A stretch of 41,859 bases of DNA from Elysia marginata. Taxonomy: Eukaryota; Mollusca; Gastropoda; Plakobranchidae. The position numbers were made by a program, and so were the translations under genes. The stretch covers positions 4,743 to 46,601 of the forward strand of contig BMAT01004800.1 of assembly GCA_019649035.1 (NCBI GenBank), read 5' to 3'. Shown here one piece after another: positions 33,301 to 41,859 of the stretch. The notes beneath the pieces are model-generated. The model had not been told where the DNA came from. It made no database searches and saw only the letters and a program-made list of their open reading frames with translations. Position 1 is the stretch's first letter, and the number at the start of each line of letters is the position of its first letter.

Positions 33301-35590
33301 CTCACCGGTATACCAATTTTAAATTGTTTGCATGCTTTATAAAGTTGTAGAACTCATAGATCTAGATAAATACCTAATTTTAGCCTGGGCAGCCAGGGAT
33401 GGGGAATTTCAAGGCTGGGGAGCTCAGGGTTCATAGGGTTAATATTGTGTCTCCAATGAAAGTTGGTGTTACTGCATGGGTTAGTGATAATAAGGTGAAG
33501 AGTGTTATGGACCATCTTTCTGTGTTTATGGTAACATTCCATTTTTTGTCAGCAGACCAGGGTGGTGTAGACACCTGGCGGTTTACTCTTGTAGGGCCCT
33601 CACTGCTCCTATTAGTCATTGCTCTCTTGACGTTATCCAAGGCGCATAAGGGTTAATCTTTATTGGCCTCTCTATTGGCCTCTCTTTAAAATTCATTAGA
33701 TATTGATCCCTTATGTGAAGCTGCCCAAGATAGTGGAAACACCTTTCCTTTTAAGTACTCACAATAGCCGTGCAGAGACTTTTTAGGAATCTAACAGCGA
33801 CTGTCTTCAAGTGAAGTAAGGCATTTTTTAATAAGGTGTTTACAACAACAACAAATTTATCTAGAAAACAACAATTAACTAGAAATTTAACTACATATGA
33901 CAACAGCAGACGTTAACACTTTATGAAAAAGTGATACAATTTAAAAAATAATGTTCAGTTTACCCAAAGTTGTACACTAAATATAATGTCGAGTAGGAAC
34001 ATGCTCTGAAATTATTCTAGTTTTAGTAGCAAAGCAACAAAAGTTTACCTGTCTAAGAACAGATGCTGATAACCCATTGTAAAGCCCAAAGATACCATCA
34101 GTCTTCACCACCTTCACACCCATCTGAACCAATCCCATTTTGGGCCCCTGGTTAGTTTGGAGATGAACCTGCAATGCAAAGAGGAGTAATATGAACATCC
34201 AGTATTTAGTCTATGTAAATTTCATGGGCACCCGCAAGTGAGATTTTCGACTTTTTGTGCACCTCCATCAGCATTGCCGACCTGATATTGAAATGAAAAG
34301 ATCAGACTTTTTTTTTTTTTTGTTCTAAAGAGACTGCCATCATCATACATTTCATTTAAGATGCTAAGACCAAACCTTTGGATTTTCGTAAAATCAACGG
34401 TGATTATTGAAATCATTGGAGTTGCACAGCATGAAAAGATGCAGTGTGCACAATCTCAGCTGAGTCATACCGCATATACTTTTTCCTCTCTCTAAAAACT
34501 CGATAATCCAAATGAGGACATTATTAAAATATTAGTCCATAATGTTTTAAACATTTTGTAAAAACAAAATTTTAAATACTTAACAAATCAGAATTGCTTT
34601 CACAACCACAAAAAATAATGGTTTTCCATCATATATCTCTGATTTGTTGGTTCCTTATACACCATCAAGATCATTAAGATCTAGCACTACGAATAAATTA
34701 TCAATTCCTAGAGTGCATTTGAAGGGTTACTGAGAGAGAGCTTTTTCTTTCTCGGGTCCATCTACTTGGAATAAAATCCCAGAAGAATTAAGACAAACAA
34801 CAAGTTTAGATCATTTCAAAAAGGTTCTAAAGACGCATCTTTTCCAGAAGTATATTAAGTAGGTCCCCACTGATTATGTTAGTTAAATAACTTTTTCTTT
34901 TTCTTCAAATGATTTTAATCTGCTGTACACATGTACCTAAGTATGCTTGAAAGTATGTATGTAAAGCACCTGGAGCAAACTTATGTTTTGTTGTGAGAGT
35001 GTACCTAAGTATGTAATTGAAAGTATGTATGTAAAGCGCCTAGAGCTAAAACCCGTTATTATTATTATTATAAATAAAGGTAGGGCATAGACAGTAATAA
35101 TTTGTTCAGATACATGTTTTTTTGTTTTTAGACAAAGGCAGATTTTTTTTTACAGCTTGTCAAAATAAAATAGTTTTACAAAAAATGTATAGCAAGCAAA
35201 GTTTTAAAATGATCAGTACAATAAAACGTGTTCACATTTTAACAAAGCTTTTGAAGTTTTTTGGCCCTCTCCACTTTCTGATTCGACTCTTTTCTCTTCC
35301 ATCAAATATTCATAGAAGCTAATAAAAGGATGTACTGATATGAGCTTTTAAATACAAAATTTACTAATGATTGACTGCTTAAGTCTTTTTTTTTTTTTAA
35401 TCAATAGAACATGAATCTTTAACCTGCCTTGCCATAAGTGTTGATTTGCCAAAGGCAAAAAGGGCCCAAATTTTTAAATGGTTCTTACCTTTAACAAATC
35501 TAAAGGGTGGGTGCAGCAAGCTGCCATTGCACTAGCGACCCCACCAAAGTACCATTTACCAACACGTTTAGTTTTGTCTGCTGTAGCCAT
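27368..35590 (-). CDS. SLC25A10: Mitochondrial dicarboxylate carrier (SLC25A10 orthologue)
   Basis: Eight coding exons on the - strand: 35590-35489, 34168-34049, 32761-32601, 30969-30928, 30613-30406, 30188-30108, 29276-29220 and 27469-27368. All introns are GT-AG (phases 0,0,2,2,0,0,0). The 873 nt encode 290 residues plus TAG; the human protein has 287. The family exchanges malate or succinate for phosphate, sulfate or thiosulfate across the inner mitochondrial membrane, feeding gluconeogenesis, urea and sulfur metabolism. Seen here: start MATADKTKRVGKWYFGG; repeat 1 signature HPLDLLK (28-34); repeat 2 PADLINVR (121-128), the dicarboxylate-carrier variant; repeat 3 QPLDVMKTR (220-228); also LTYSMTRFAIYE (75-86) and GPHTVLTFVFLEQ in the last exon, all close to vertebrate SLC25A10. 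No break or missing key residue was found. A 3' splice site 23 bases before the ATG implies a separate non-coding first exon. Introns contain several repeats. Confidence 0.96.
28049..28312. repeat. Left arm of a long inverted repeat in the last SLC25A10 intron
   Basis: About 264 bases from GTGAGGTTTACAAATTTT to GGATTCTTACTTTACT. The reverse complement recurs at 28601-28869. By eye the arms differ by about a dozen substitutions and three small indels, including a 5-base one beside CCATGGG. Neither arm resembles a coding sequence or a repeat family I know. Confidence 0.9.
28601..28869. repeat. Right arm of the long inverted repeat
   Basis: This is the inverted copy of 28049-28312, about 95% identical by eye. 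A unique spacer of about 288 bases (28313-28600) separates the arms. Both lie inside the intron between coding exons 7 and 8 (27470-29219), so the pre-mRNA can form a long, nearly perfect duplex. Confidence 0.9.
31531..31865 (+). mobile_element. tRNA-derived SINE in SLC25A10 intron 3
   Basis: The head has Pol III promoter boxes: A box TGGCGGAGTGG (31541-31551) and B box GGTTCGATTC (31585-31594). They are spaced as in tRNA-Ser/Leu-like heads, with a CTCGAGA anticodon-loop-like segment. A non-tRNA body follows, including CCACCCAGCTGTAAAATGGG, a motif I recall from invertebrate SINEs. An A-rich tail at about 31846-31861 ends it. The 3' CCA-side pairing of a true tRNA is missing, so it is a SINE, not a tRNA gene. 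It is antisense to the host gene. Confidence 0.75.
32870..33170 (-). pseudogene. LINE C-terminal fragment in SLC25A10 intron 2
   Basis: On the - strand, 33155-33000 reads through as AQIFITEARARCKLAIMQNL, then AGTTQGANEAVLKGIYLGTV and PHLEY. This matches the region after the reverse transcriptase in Jockey/BS-type LINEs (typically KARCKLAIMRKLAGTTWGAN). The frame then decays toward 32870. It is oriented with the host gene. It could be the same LINE family as the fragment at 15440, which covers an earlier part of the protein. Confidence 0.7.
33198..33656 (-). mobile_element. piggyBac-type non-autonomous element in SLC25A10 intron 2
   Basis: TTAA sites bound it at 33198-33201 and 33653-33656. 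Read on the - strand it starts TTAACCCTTATGCGCC and ends GGGTTCATGTGGTTAA, the same terminal layout as the element at 9062-9769. A further end-like block, GGGTTCATAGGGTTAA, lies inside at 33427-33442, so 33198-33442 is itself a TTAA-bounded piece with inverted ends. No transposase is present; one open frame (33640-33431) is not recognisable. Confidence 0.55.
33211..33312. repeat. Tandem repeat of a 42-43-bp unit, 2.4 copies
   Basis: CCCTACTCACCGGTACAC starts at 33211, recurs at 33253 (CCCTACTCAACGGTACAC) and partly at 33296 (TCCTACTCACCGGTATAC). Each full copy ends with CGTGTCAAATA or TGTGTCAAATA. It sits just inside the end of the piggyBac-type element, where subterminal repeats are common. 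Confidence 0.75.
33661..33684. repeat. Two-copy 12-bp tandem repeat
   Basis: TATTGGCCTCTC occurs twice in direct succession, four bases after the TTAA that closes the piggyBac-type element. Small local duplication. Confidence 0.7.
34734..35085 (+). pseudogene. 5'-truncated LINE 3' end in SLC25A10 intron 1
   Basis: The frame 34734-34862 reads RAFSFSGPSTWNKIPEELRQ and SLDHFKKVLKTHLFQKYIK, then stops. This is the usual last stretch of CR1/L2-like LINE polyproteins. The 3' UTR follows, ending in TGTAAAGCGCCTAGAGC and an (ATT)n tail at about 35057-35072, a familiar LINE end. Only the last 42 codons remain and they carry no stop. It is antisense to the carrier gene. Confidence 0.75.
34932..35067 (+). 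repeat. 68-bp tandem duplication of the LINE 3' terminus
   Basis: TGTACCTAAGTATG begins at 34932 and again at 35000; each copy continues through AAAGTATGTATGTAAAGC and a CCTGGAGC or CCTAGAGC end. The LINE's 3' terminal sequence is thus present twice in a row. Confidence 0.75.
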
Positions 35591-35612
35591 GGTGCCCAAA
35601 AGTCTCTCTTTT
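35591..35612 (-). other. SLC25A10: 5' UTR part of the first coding exon of SLC25A10
   Basis: Reading on the - strand, TTTTACTTCCAG ends at 35613, followed by AAAAGAGAGACTTTTGGGCACC and the ATG at 35590. The exon therefore begins at 35612, with 22 bases of 5' UTR, and the gene has an upstream non-coding exon. Confidence 0.7.
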
Positions 35613-38429
35613 CTGGAAGTAAAAATAATGAAAAGTAGTGGACCCTATTTTTAAGAATAAGATGTTTACAAAATCATTAATATGACAAAATTGCACAGGT
35701 TCTGATCCACGTCACCCACATGCATATCAAATACCAGGATGATAAGACAGACTTATTTTACAACAATCCAAAGTAAAACAAAAAAAATATAGAATATCTT
35801 TTGTTCCTGCAACATCTTGTAAATAGTATGAATAAAAAAACAGAACTAAATATTGATTTCAAGACTTTTCATCCTTTTCATTTATCCACTTTTCTATGTG
35901 TGTATCAACTATCATGAATTATGGCTGTAACAAAAAAGGAAGAGAGGCAAGGAAGGTAGAAAGATGGGTTGAGAGTGAGAGAGTAACGTGCTCTTGTCTT
36001 AACAAGTGTCTTGTAAAGCAGGCTGTCTTGATATGATTTTGTGCATGAGTCTAAAAAATAATTAATTATCAGACAATGTATGTACTTAATCAGAGCTGGG
36101 AATCATTTCAGGCGTACATTGTACTCAGTTGAAAATGAAAGGCTGAGATAAGCTAAAGACAGTTTGGGGAGTTTCAGTTTCAGTTTCTTGAGATATTTTT
36201 TCTGCGAAAATAGTTGGCACAGTTAACATATCAGAACATTTGATCTCCTGTCAATGCAACATCCACATTGTAGAAAAAATCTAAGGAGACGTCCATGTCT
36301 TTTTTTGTTAAAGGTTAAAGTATTGCCTACCTATGTGTATTGGAAGGGGGTGTGTGTGAGTGTTGAAGAGCCTACAAATTTCTAATCATGTCTAGGCTAA
36401 TGATATTTCAGAAAAGTGCAAAGATAAAGCAGAGCTGACTGCAACTGCAAGTGTAACCGATCTAGGCTGCCAAATGAATGAAATATATCCAAGAAATCAT
36501 ATAAGCAAGGACTTTTTAAAAACTTAAAAAGCTGTGAGCAAGTGAAAGTTTGGCCCCTTCATCACAGCTCCACAGAACACTTGTAAGGTTTCCACACATG
36601 AATCCAAGTTCTGATTTAACTCAGTACCAATGTCCATGCCAAATTTTCAATTTATAATAGATCAATAACACCTTATCTTTAACTAAAAAAAAGTTTTAAA
36701 ACTATAACTAGAGTGCTGCTCTCCTTCTAGCAGAACGACCTTTTGTCACAGCCTCAGATTGCACACTGCATGAGGTACAGGAGAGGATTGCCCTTTGACT
36801 TTGAGTTAGATGGTACTAAACAGCATCAGAAGAAAGATAACACAGTCACGGGTCAAAGGATTTGACCACTTGGTAGACCCCCCCCCCCCCAATCTCTCCT
36901 GCCCAGTATATCGTTAGAACTCTCCTTTGTCCCTCTTTCTTAGTAACTGGGTAATAGGTATACATTAGTCTATTACAATAAGTCTTTGAATTTGGAATTT
37001 GATTATTTCTCATCAAAACATTGAATTTGAGTTAGAAGTCATGAATGCAGAACACTCAGTACACTGGCCATTTATCATGTTTGATGTGTGTGTCTTGATT
37101 GAAGAGATGCTGTCAAACTAAAACTGAGTAAAAGCTCTGTGCAATGAGAATTGAGATGCACTATAATCTATATTAGAAATGGCATCTATATATAGATCTA
37201 GATTTTCATTCTAAGATCTATTGATGAAACCAAGGGTGATTAACTCTATGACAATGGTCGGACGCTGTCAATGTCGGTGCACCATTTTACGTCTACGGTT
37301 GGACGCTGCCAGCATCCGATGTATAGTCATAACTAAGAAGGGGAGAAAGACGCTGTACGTATAAAACTATGAAATAGTTTGACCCCCGAAGTTGATTGTA
37401 GTAGATTGAACTGAGAGAAGCTAAATTTTACTCTTTTAGCGGTCTAGTTCTAAGTTACAACCGTACATGTAGATCTCGGCTTAGATTTAGATCTAGCAAA
37501 ATCAAATGCAGAAGTATGAGATAGTTACATCGTTAAAGAGTTAAGAAAGAGTGATTTCTTGTGGGCCAATAAACTTTGCACCTTGGTGAAGAAAGGAAGA
37601 AATCCTGCCCCGAAAAGATGATACATTCTAGAGAACATTCCTAAAAATTTAAACCACCAGCTGATATCGATCTAGATCTATCATAAACCTAGATCTATCT
37701 GAATTATGGGGCTGCCAAGGTCCTGGACATCTAAAATCTAGGTCTAGCCTCTATGCCTAAAATAAATCTAACGCACGAAGTCCAAATCTAACGAGACAAC
37801 CTACTGTAACGTGTAGGATACGCAGCAACAGATGAGAGAAACTGTGTTCTAAATCCAGCAATTACAATGAATGTTCACAAGTTTAGATTAAGATCTAGAT
37901 CTAGTTTCAATGCTTTCACAATTTGCATACTTTTCTCAAAATGCAGACAGAGTTTGATATCACAAAACTAGAGTCTAAATTGGAGTCTAGATGGACTTGA
38001 GTCTGAAGTCACTCCACGTTCAACCTGTCATTTTGTCTAACAGGGGTCATAGGTCACTAATTCCAAGGACCTTGACCTTACGACATAGATAAGAGGCTTA
38101 GTTCGAGGACAAACAGAGAAGATAAGATCAGAAAAGTCCCCGTACCTTAACCTCCACCATGAGTAAATGTCATATCTCTAGCGTTTATAATATTAATACA
38201 TTGAAATTTGTTATGGGCCAGCCGAGACAACCAAACCAAGCGGGCCCTGTTATCAAATAAACGAACAAACCAGCGAACTAATCTAACCGAGATGGTCTCA
38301 ACAGCAGACCAACCTGCCCAAATTTAATTATATTGAGTACAAGTATAGTTTTGATCTATCTCTTCAAAGTTGTTGAATGAGTCAGAAAATGTGTCCATGC
38401 GTGTTCAATCCTTTGACGTCTGTCGTCGA
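35613..38429 (-). other. SLC25A10: Upstream region of SLC25A10: 5'-UTR intron and possible promoter
   Basis: The non-coding first exon should lie in or beyond this stretch. One candidate donor on the - strand is GGTTAAG|GTACGG near 38147, but nothing confirms it. From about 37170 the DNA is dotted with AGATCTAGATCT-like words. A repeated GGACGCTG word occurs at 37260 and 37302. A run of Cs lies at 36880-36891. No coding exon is recognised. Confidence 0.35.
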
Positions 38430-39800
38430 CAGGGGGACATGAGGGCTGAAGAAGCACCAATTCTCATCCACGCTAGTCTGTCATCGCCCTAGATCAGGAG
38501 GTCCGGCAAGGTCATCTTCGTTCACTCTTTGAAGTTGTCAAGCCATTACTTTCTTTGTCTCCCTCTTCCACGACCTCCTCCTACAGTACCCTGCATGATG
38601 GTCTGTCATGTCGGGTCATGGGCCCATATCATGCTAGCTCATGTCTCTTGATAATGGCAAGAATGGGTTCTTGTGGAGATGACAGGCTCTGGACTTCATC
38701 CACCACATACTCGTTTGTTTTGAGCTCTAGGTCGGAGATGTGAAGCAGTTTCCTTAGGCACTTCATCTCAAAGCCTTGAATGCGCTTTTCTGATTCTGCT
38801 ATTGAGATCCATGCCTCACAGCCACATAAGAGAGAGTGGAGAGCACGAATGGCTTGTACAGCTTGTGCTTTGTAGAGAACTCGATGTTGCTTTTCCACAG
38901 CTTGTTTAGTCTGGCGAATACTTCGTGTAGCTGCAAAGACCCAGGTGCGGACTTCAGTCGTGCAAGAGGCATCTTTTGACTGAGTTGCTCCAAGGTATTT
39001 GAAGTTGGTCACCTCTTTAAGCGGTTCGCCATTTGTAGTGACGTTAGAGCTGATGTTGGTGAGGCTGTTTACCTTGACCTTCGACTTTTCTGTGCTGACT
39101 TCTATACTGTATGCACCTGCACTTATAACCAGTCTATCAAATCTTGTCGCTCTTTGTTACTGCCCACTATCAAGTCGATGTTGTCTGCAAAACGGGGGTT
39201 GCAGATGGGCCTATCACCAATGGAGATAGAGGTATGGTGGTCGTGCAGGATGTCTACCTTTCCAAGAAGATGTTGAAGAGAACAGGGGAAAGTAAGTCTG
39301 ACGCCGACTGTTGTGCGAGAGAGTTATCCCTCTTGGTTATCAAGGAAGAATGCACTGATGAAGTTTTCGTGGAGCGTCTGAATGTCTTGACCAAGGCCAT
39401 TCTCGGTGTTGAAACCTCTAGTAAAGTGCCATAATCAGTCGTGCCACACTCGGTTAAATACCTTCTTGAAGTGCACTGATGCTGTAGGTGTTTCTTGATT
39501 AGGACCATACAGTTGAATATATGTTACACTGTGCTTCGACCAGCTCGAAAACACGCTTGCTCTACTGATAGGAGTTCTTCAGCTTTAGGCTTCAGACGGT
39601 TGATGATGATGCCTAGTATCAATTTACTGCTGTGAATAATTAAGCTTAATATGGTCCTGTAGTTGTGGCGCTGTCTGAGGTTGCCCTTCTTTTGTAAGGG
39701 AATCACCAGCGATTGGGCCCAGTCTGTCGGCTAGGTCTTTTCTTTCCATATTTTTTTACAAAGAGCAGTCAAAGCTTTTGTTATTAGAACATGAGATTTC
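38430..39800 (-). pseudogene. Decayed LINE ORF2: reverse transcriptase to C-terminus (RTE-like or related clade)
   Basis: On the - strand from 39800 to 38430 the order is that of a LINE ORF2: ALTALCKKIWKEK; IPLQKKGNLRQRHNYRTI and EELLSVEQACFRAGRSTV (39706-39524); KKHLQHQ; LSPVLFNIFLER; DRPICNPRFADNIDL (catalytic box FADD changed to FADN at about 39180); NFKYLGATQSKD (39010); CEAWISIAESEKRIQGFEMK; then DDRLAWMRIGASSALMSP near 38445. Multiple frame changes and stops, plus the lost catalytic Asp, show it is inactive. Part of the mid reverse transcriptase is deleted. The clade is from memory of similar proteins. Confidence 0.85.
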
Positions 39801-41158
39801 TCAAATACACGAAGGCCGGTCGTTTACACAGTAGTGTTAACGATAAAATTATGGGGTGAGGGGTGAGTTTAGCCTTGGGTCATTGGCCTGGTATTAAAAC
39901 CGTTTGAATCTACAACTCATTTAATATTTTAGAACATTTAGGGAAAAGGTAGAACTTCAAACGCATTAAGACGAGTGGGTCGGTCCGCCCAAGTTCCGAG
40001 GAACATCGGACCTACCTGACCTATTGCCTCTAGCATCTCAGTCATCCGACATGGGAGCCTTCTTGTAGAATTCCTGCCATAAGTTCACTCCACTGCATTG
40101 TCTCTTATGTGGTGTTTCTTGGTTTGTTTACGTCCTTTGGGCTTTTGAGGGTGAGTGATGTTTCGGTTTGGGAGAGATTGTAAACTCCGTGCGACTTATA
40201 CAGACTGGCCAAACTGTCAAACGTAAACAAACATAGTTATCTATCTTCTATGTTTATTACATACGTGTAAAGGGCCGACACTTAACATATTCAGTGTTTT
40301 CCAATTAGTTCTTGAAGGGCTCAAAGAAAAAACTTGTGATATTCATTTGGGATACTGGTCACAGAACTAATAAAGATATAAGGCTTTTTTTATCCATGCT
40401 TAATTATGTTTGTTAATTGTATTGAAAAAAGTAGGCATATTAAACCACCCCTCTGTTTTGCAACAGAAAACTATTAAAAACACGTCACAATTAATCTTTA
40501 TATTGAATATTTGGACAATTGATATCACCAGTTTTCCATTGAGCCCTTCATCTGATCTAACTCTTTTTAAAACACCTAGTGCGATAGATCAGTTTCCCAC
40601 TTTTAAAAAGAACTTTTTTTTTTATATTGTGATAGTTTGGACCCCCGCTATAGGTCGCGCTGTGTTTAGTATGCCTACAACAGTTAATGTAGTTGTTGGT
40701 CTTCCTTGTTATCTATCTCCTTGTGTGTTAAAAAAATTGTTTATTGCTTTATTTACGGGAATTTCTTTATCTCTTCGCCAGCGGCTCTCTGAGAAATAGA
40801 TAAAAAGAGAGCGCTTGTTGCATTTTTTACACAAGGACTTGTTTGTGATTTTCACTGAGTATCTTATTCCTAGCACTTTATTTAGCTGTGGTCTACGTTT
40901 AAAGTAGGGATTGTTGAATGTACTTCATATTCATTGTGGCTTGGCCTTTAGTCCACCGGTTTCGGGGTGGGCCAATAACAGCAAATACGTGTCAAGTTAT
41001 AAAATGGCCTAACTATATGTACATGTAAATTAATGTACTTGAAAATGAAATTATAAGAACTCTCATGCTTTAGTTTGTTTCAGTCTAGACTGAGAGATCC
41101 GTTGAGTACGATGCCATGTAAAGCACAGTTCACACAACTCGAATTCCGTACGGAAGAC
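39801..41158. other. Non-coding DNA, nothing firm recognised
   Basis: The block at about 39960-40230 is richer in GC than its flanks and might be a further 5' part of the neighbouring LINE, but no endonuclease motif is seen. A 129-codon frame at 40410-40799 is low in recognisable features and is not called a gene. Confidence 0.4.
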
Positions 41159-41468
41159 ACCAGACCGGCTCTGTGGCCTAGCGGTAAGACACTCGCTCAG
41201 AGATCGGGAGGTGCGTGGTTCGATCCCCGGCCGAGTCAAACTAAGGACTTTAAAATTGGTATTAGCAGCTGATCCACTTGGATTTAGTGCTAAGACTGGT
41301 CGGCCCGGTGTCAGGATAATGTGACTGGGTGTGGTGTACGCAAGCGCTCCTTACATCACAGTGTGGTAGCACGCTTTCAAATATCCCAAGCGCTGTCTCT
41401 GATATAATCTTGTAGTTGAAAAGAGACGTCAAAATTCAAACAACCAACATCCAACCAGACCGGCTCTG
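41159..41468 (+). mobile_element. tRNA-derived SINE with intact Pol III boxes and a 15-bp target-site duplication
   Basis: ACCAGACCGGCTCTG occurs at 41159-41173 and again at 41454-41468, a perfect 15-bp direct repeat around the element. The A box TGGCCTAGCGG (41174-41184) and B box GGTTCGATCCC (41217-41227) both match consensus. The tRNA-like head reaches about 41238, then an unrelated body of about 215 bp ends in an AC/A-rich stretch (CAAACAACCAACATCCA). The left duplication overlaps the first bases of the tRNA-like head. The perfect duplication suggests a fairly young insertion. Confidence 0.85.
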
Positions 41469-41835
41469 GACGGTGATTCGTTTTTACTTTCACACGATGC
41501 TTTCCTATGTGAAGGGATGTATGAGATATAGTTAAAGAGTCAAAAAAGTTTCAAAGTCTCCTCTTTAAACAAGGTCTGGAGTCTTCCATACGGGATACGC
41601 GTCATGTGAAACCGGTTTTAGCCTATCAGTTTTTCACTTTTATGCACTTACAAAAACAAAACATTTGACTAAACCGTCAAAAAAAAATTCCTTCTCAGCG
41701 CAGAAACTTATTCTCTTCACTAGACCCTAGTCTGACCATACCCAGTCGTTTTATGTTTTATTGCACGTTGTTCCAATTAGGTGGCATTACGTTATATAGG
41801 CGTATGTTTATAAAGAGTTGCAGTTTTCGAGAACC

Positions 41836-41859
41836 TGTGTGTGTGTGTGGGGGGGGGGG
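41836..41859. repeat. (TG)n then poly-G at the window end
   Basis: About seven TG units followed by at least ten Gs run off the window edge. The poly-G length may be an assembly or sequencing limit. Confidence 0.8.

Noticed and set aside
38148-38340. First non-coding exon of SLC25A10
   Set aside because: Only a single donor-like GTACGG supports it; no promoter element or boundary could be defined, so it is mentioned only as a candidate.
40410-40799. 129-codon frame as a gene
   Set aside because: Hydrophobic and low-complexity, with no recognised motif and no splice or promoter context.
41168-41238. Stand-alone tRNA gene
   Set aside because: The element continues about 215 bp beyond the tRNA-like head and is bounded by a 15-bp duplication; acceptor pairing is imperfect.
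1-41859. CRISPR array, bacterial operon or prophage
   Set aside because: No regularly spaced direct repeats and no bacterial gene structure; the window is plainly spliced animal DNA.

Overview
The window is metazoan nuclear DNA. It is AT-rich, with small exons joined by standard GT-AG introns, long non-coding stretches and many fragments of non-LTR retrotransposons, SINEs and short DNA transposons. General texture and element types suggest a mollusc, probably a gastropod, but no sequence here fixes the species; that placement is inference.

Two host genes face each other. On the + strand, eight coding exons between 1010 and 10397 join without a frame break into a 1141-residue protein. It has an acidic N-terminal region, two degenerate RRM-like segments, an RGG-box region and a long Gln/Gly/Ser/Tyr-rich prion-like C-terminus. 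Its composition resembles the FUS/EWS/TAF15 (FET) proteins, but the domain order is reversed, and I could not name it. On the - strand, eight coding exons between 35590 and 27368 join into a 290-residue mitochondrial dicarboxylate carrier (SLC25A10 orthologue) with all three carrier repeats. The two genes converge on a non-coding region of about 13-17 kb (from 10.4-14 kb to about 27 kb) that holds 3' UTRs and repeats.

Layout: 1-962, upstream or 5'-UTR intron. 963-10397, RNA-binding protein gene with a 0.7-kb piggyBac-type element in its last intron. 10398 to about 12.9 or 14.2 kb, probable long 3' UTR. 13.3-16.1 kb, two short inverted-repeat elements, then a LINE fragment carrying a nested element. 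19.1-19.9 kb, LINE fragment. 23.9-24.7 kb, a 0.6-kb inverted-repeat element abutting a trinucleotide microsatellite. 27.4-35.6 kb, SLC25A10, with introns holding a long inverted repeat, a SINE, a LINE piece, a piggyBac-type short element and a LINE 3' end. 35.6-38.4 kb, upstream non-coding region. 38.4-39.8 kb, decayed LINE reverse transcriptase. 41.16-41.47 kb, tRNA-derived SINE with a 15-bp target duplication.

The two genes show no functional link: one is a predicted nuclear or granule RNA-binding protein, the other an inner-membrane carrier. The observations I would check first are the reversed FET-like architecture and the long near-perfect inverted repeat in the last SLC25A10 intron. No bacterial-style operon, CRISPR array or unmistakable new multi-gene system was seen.
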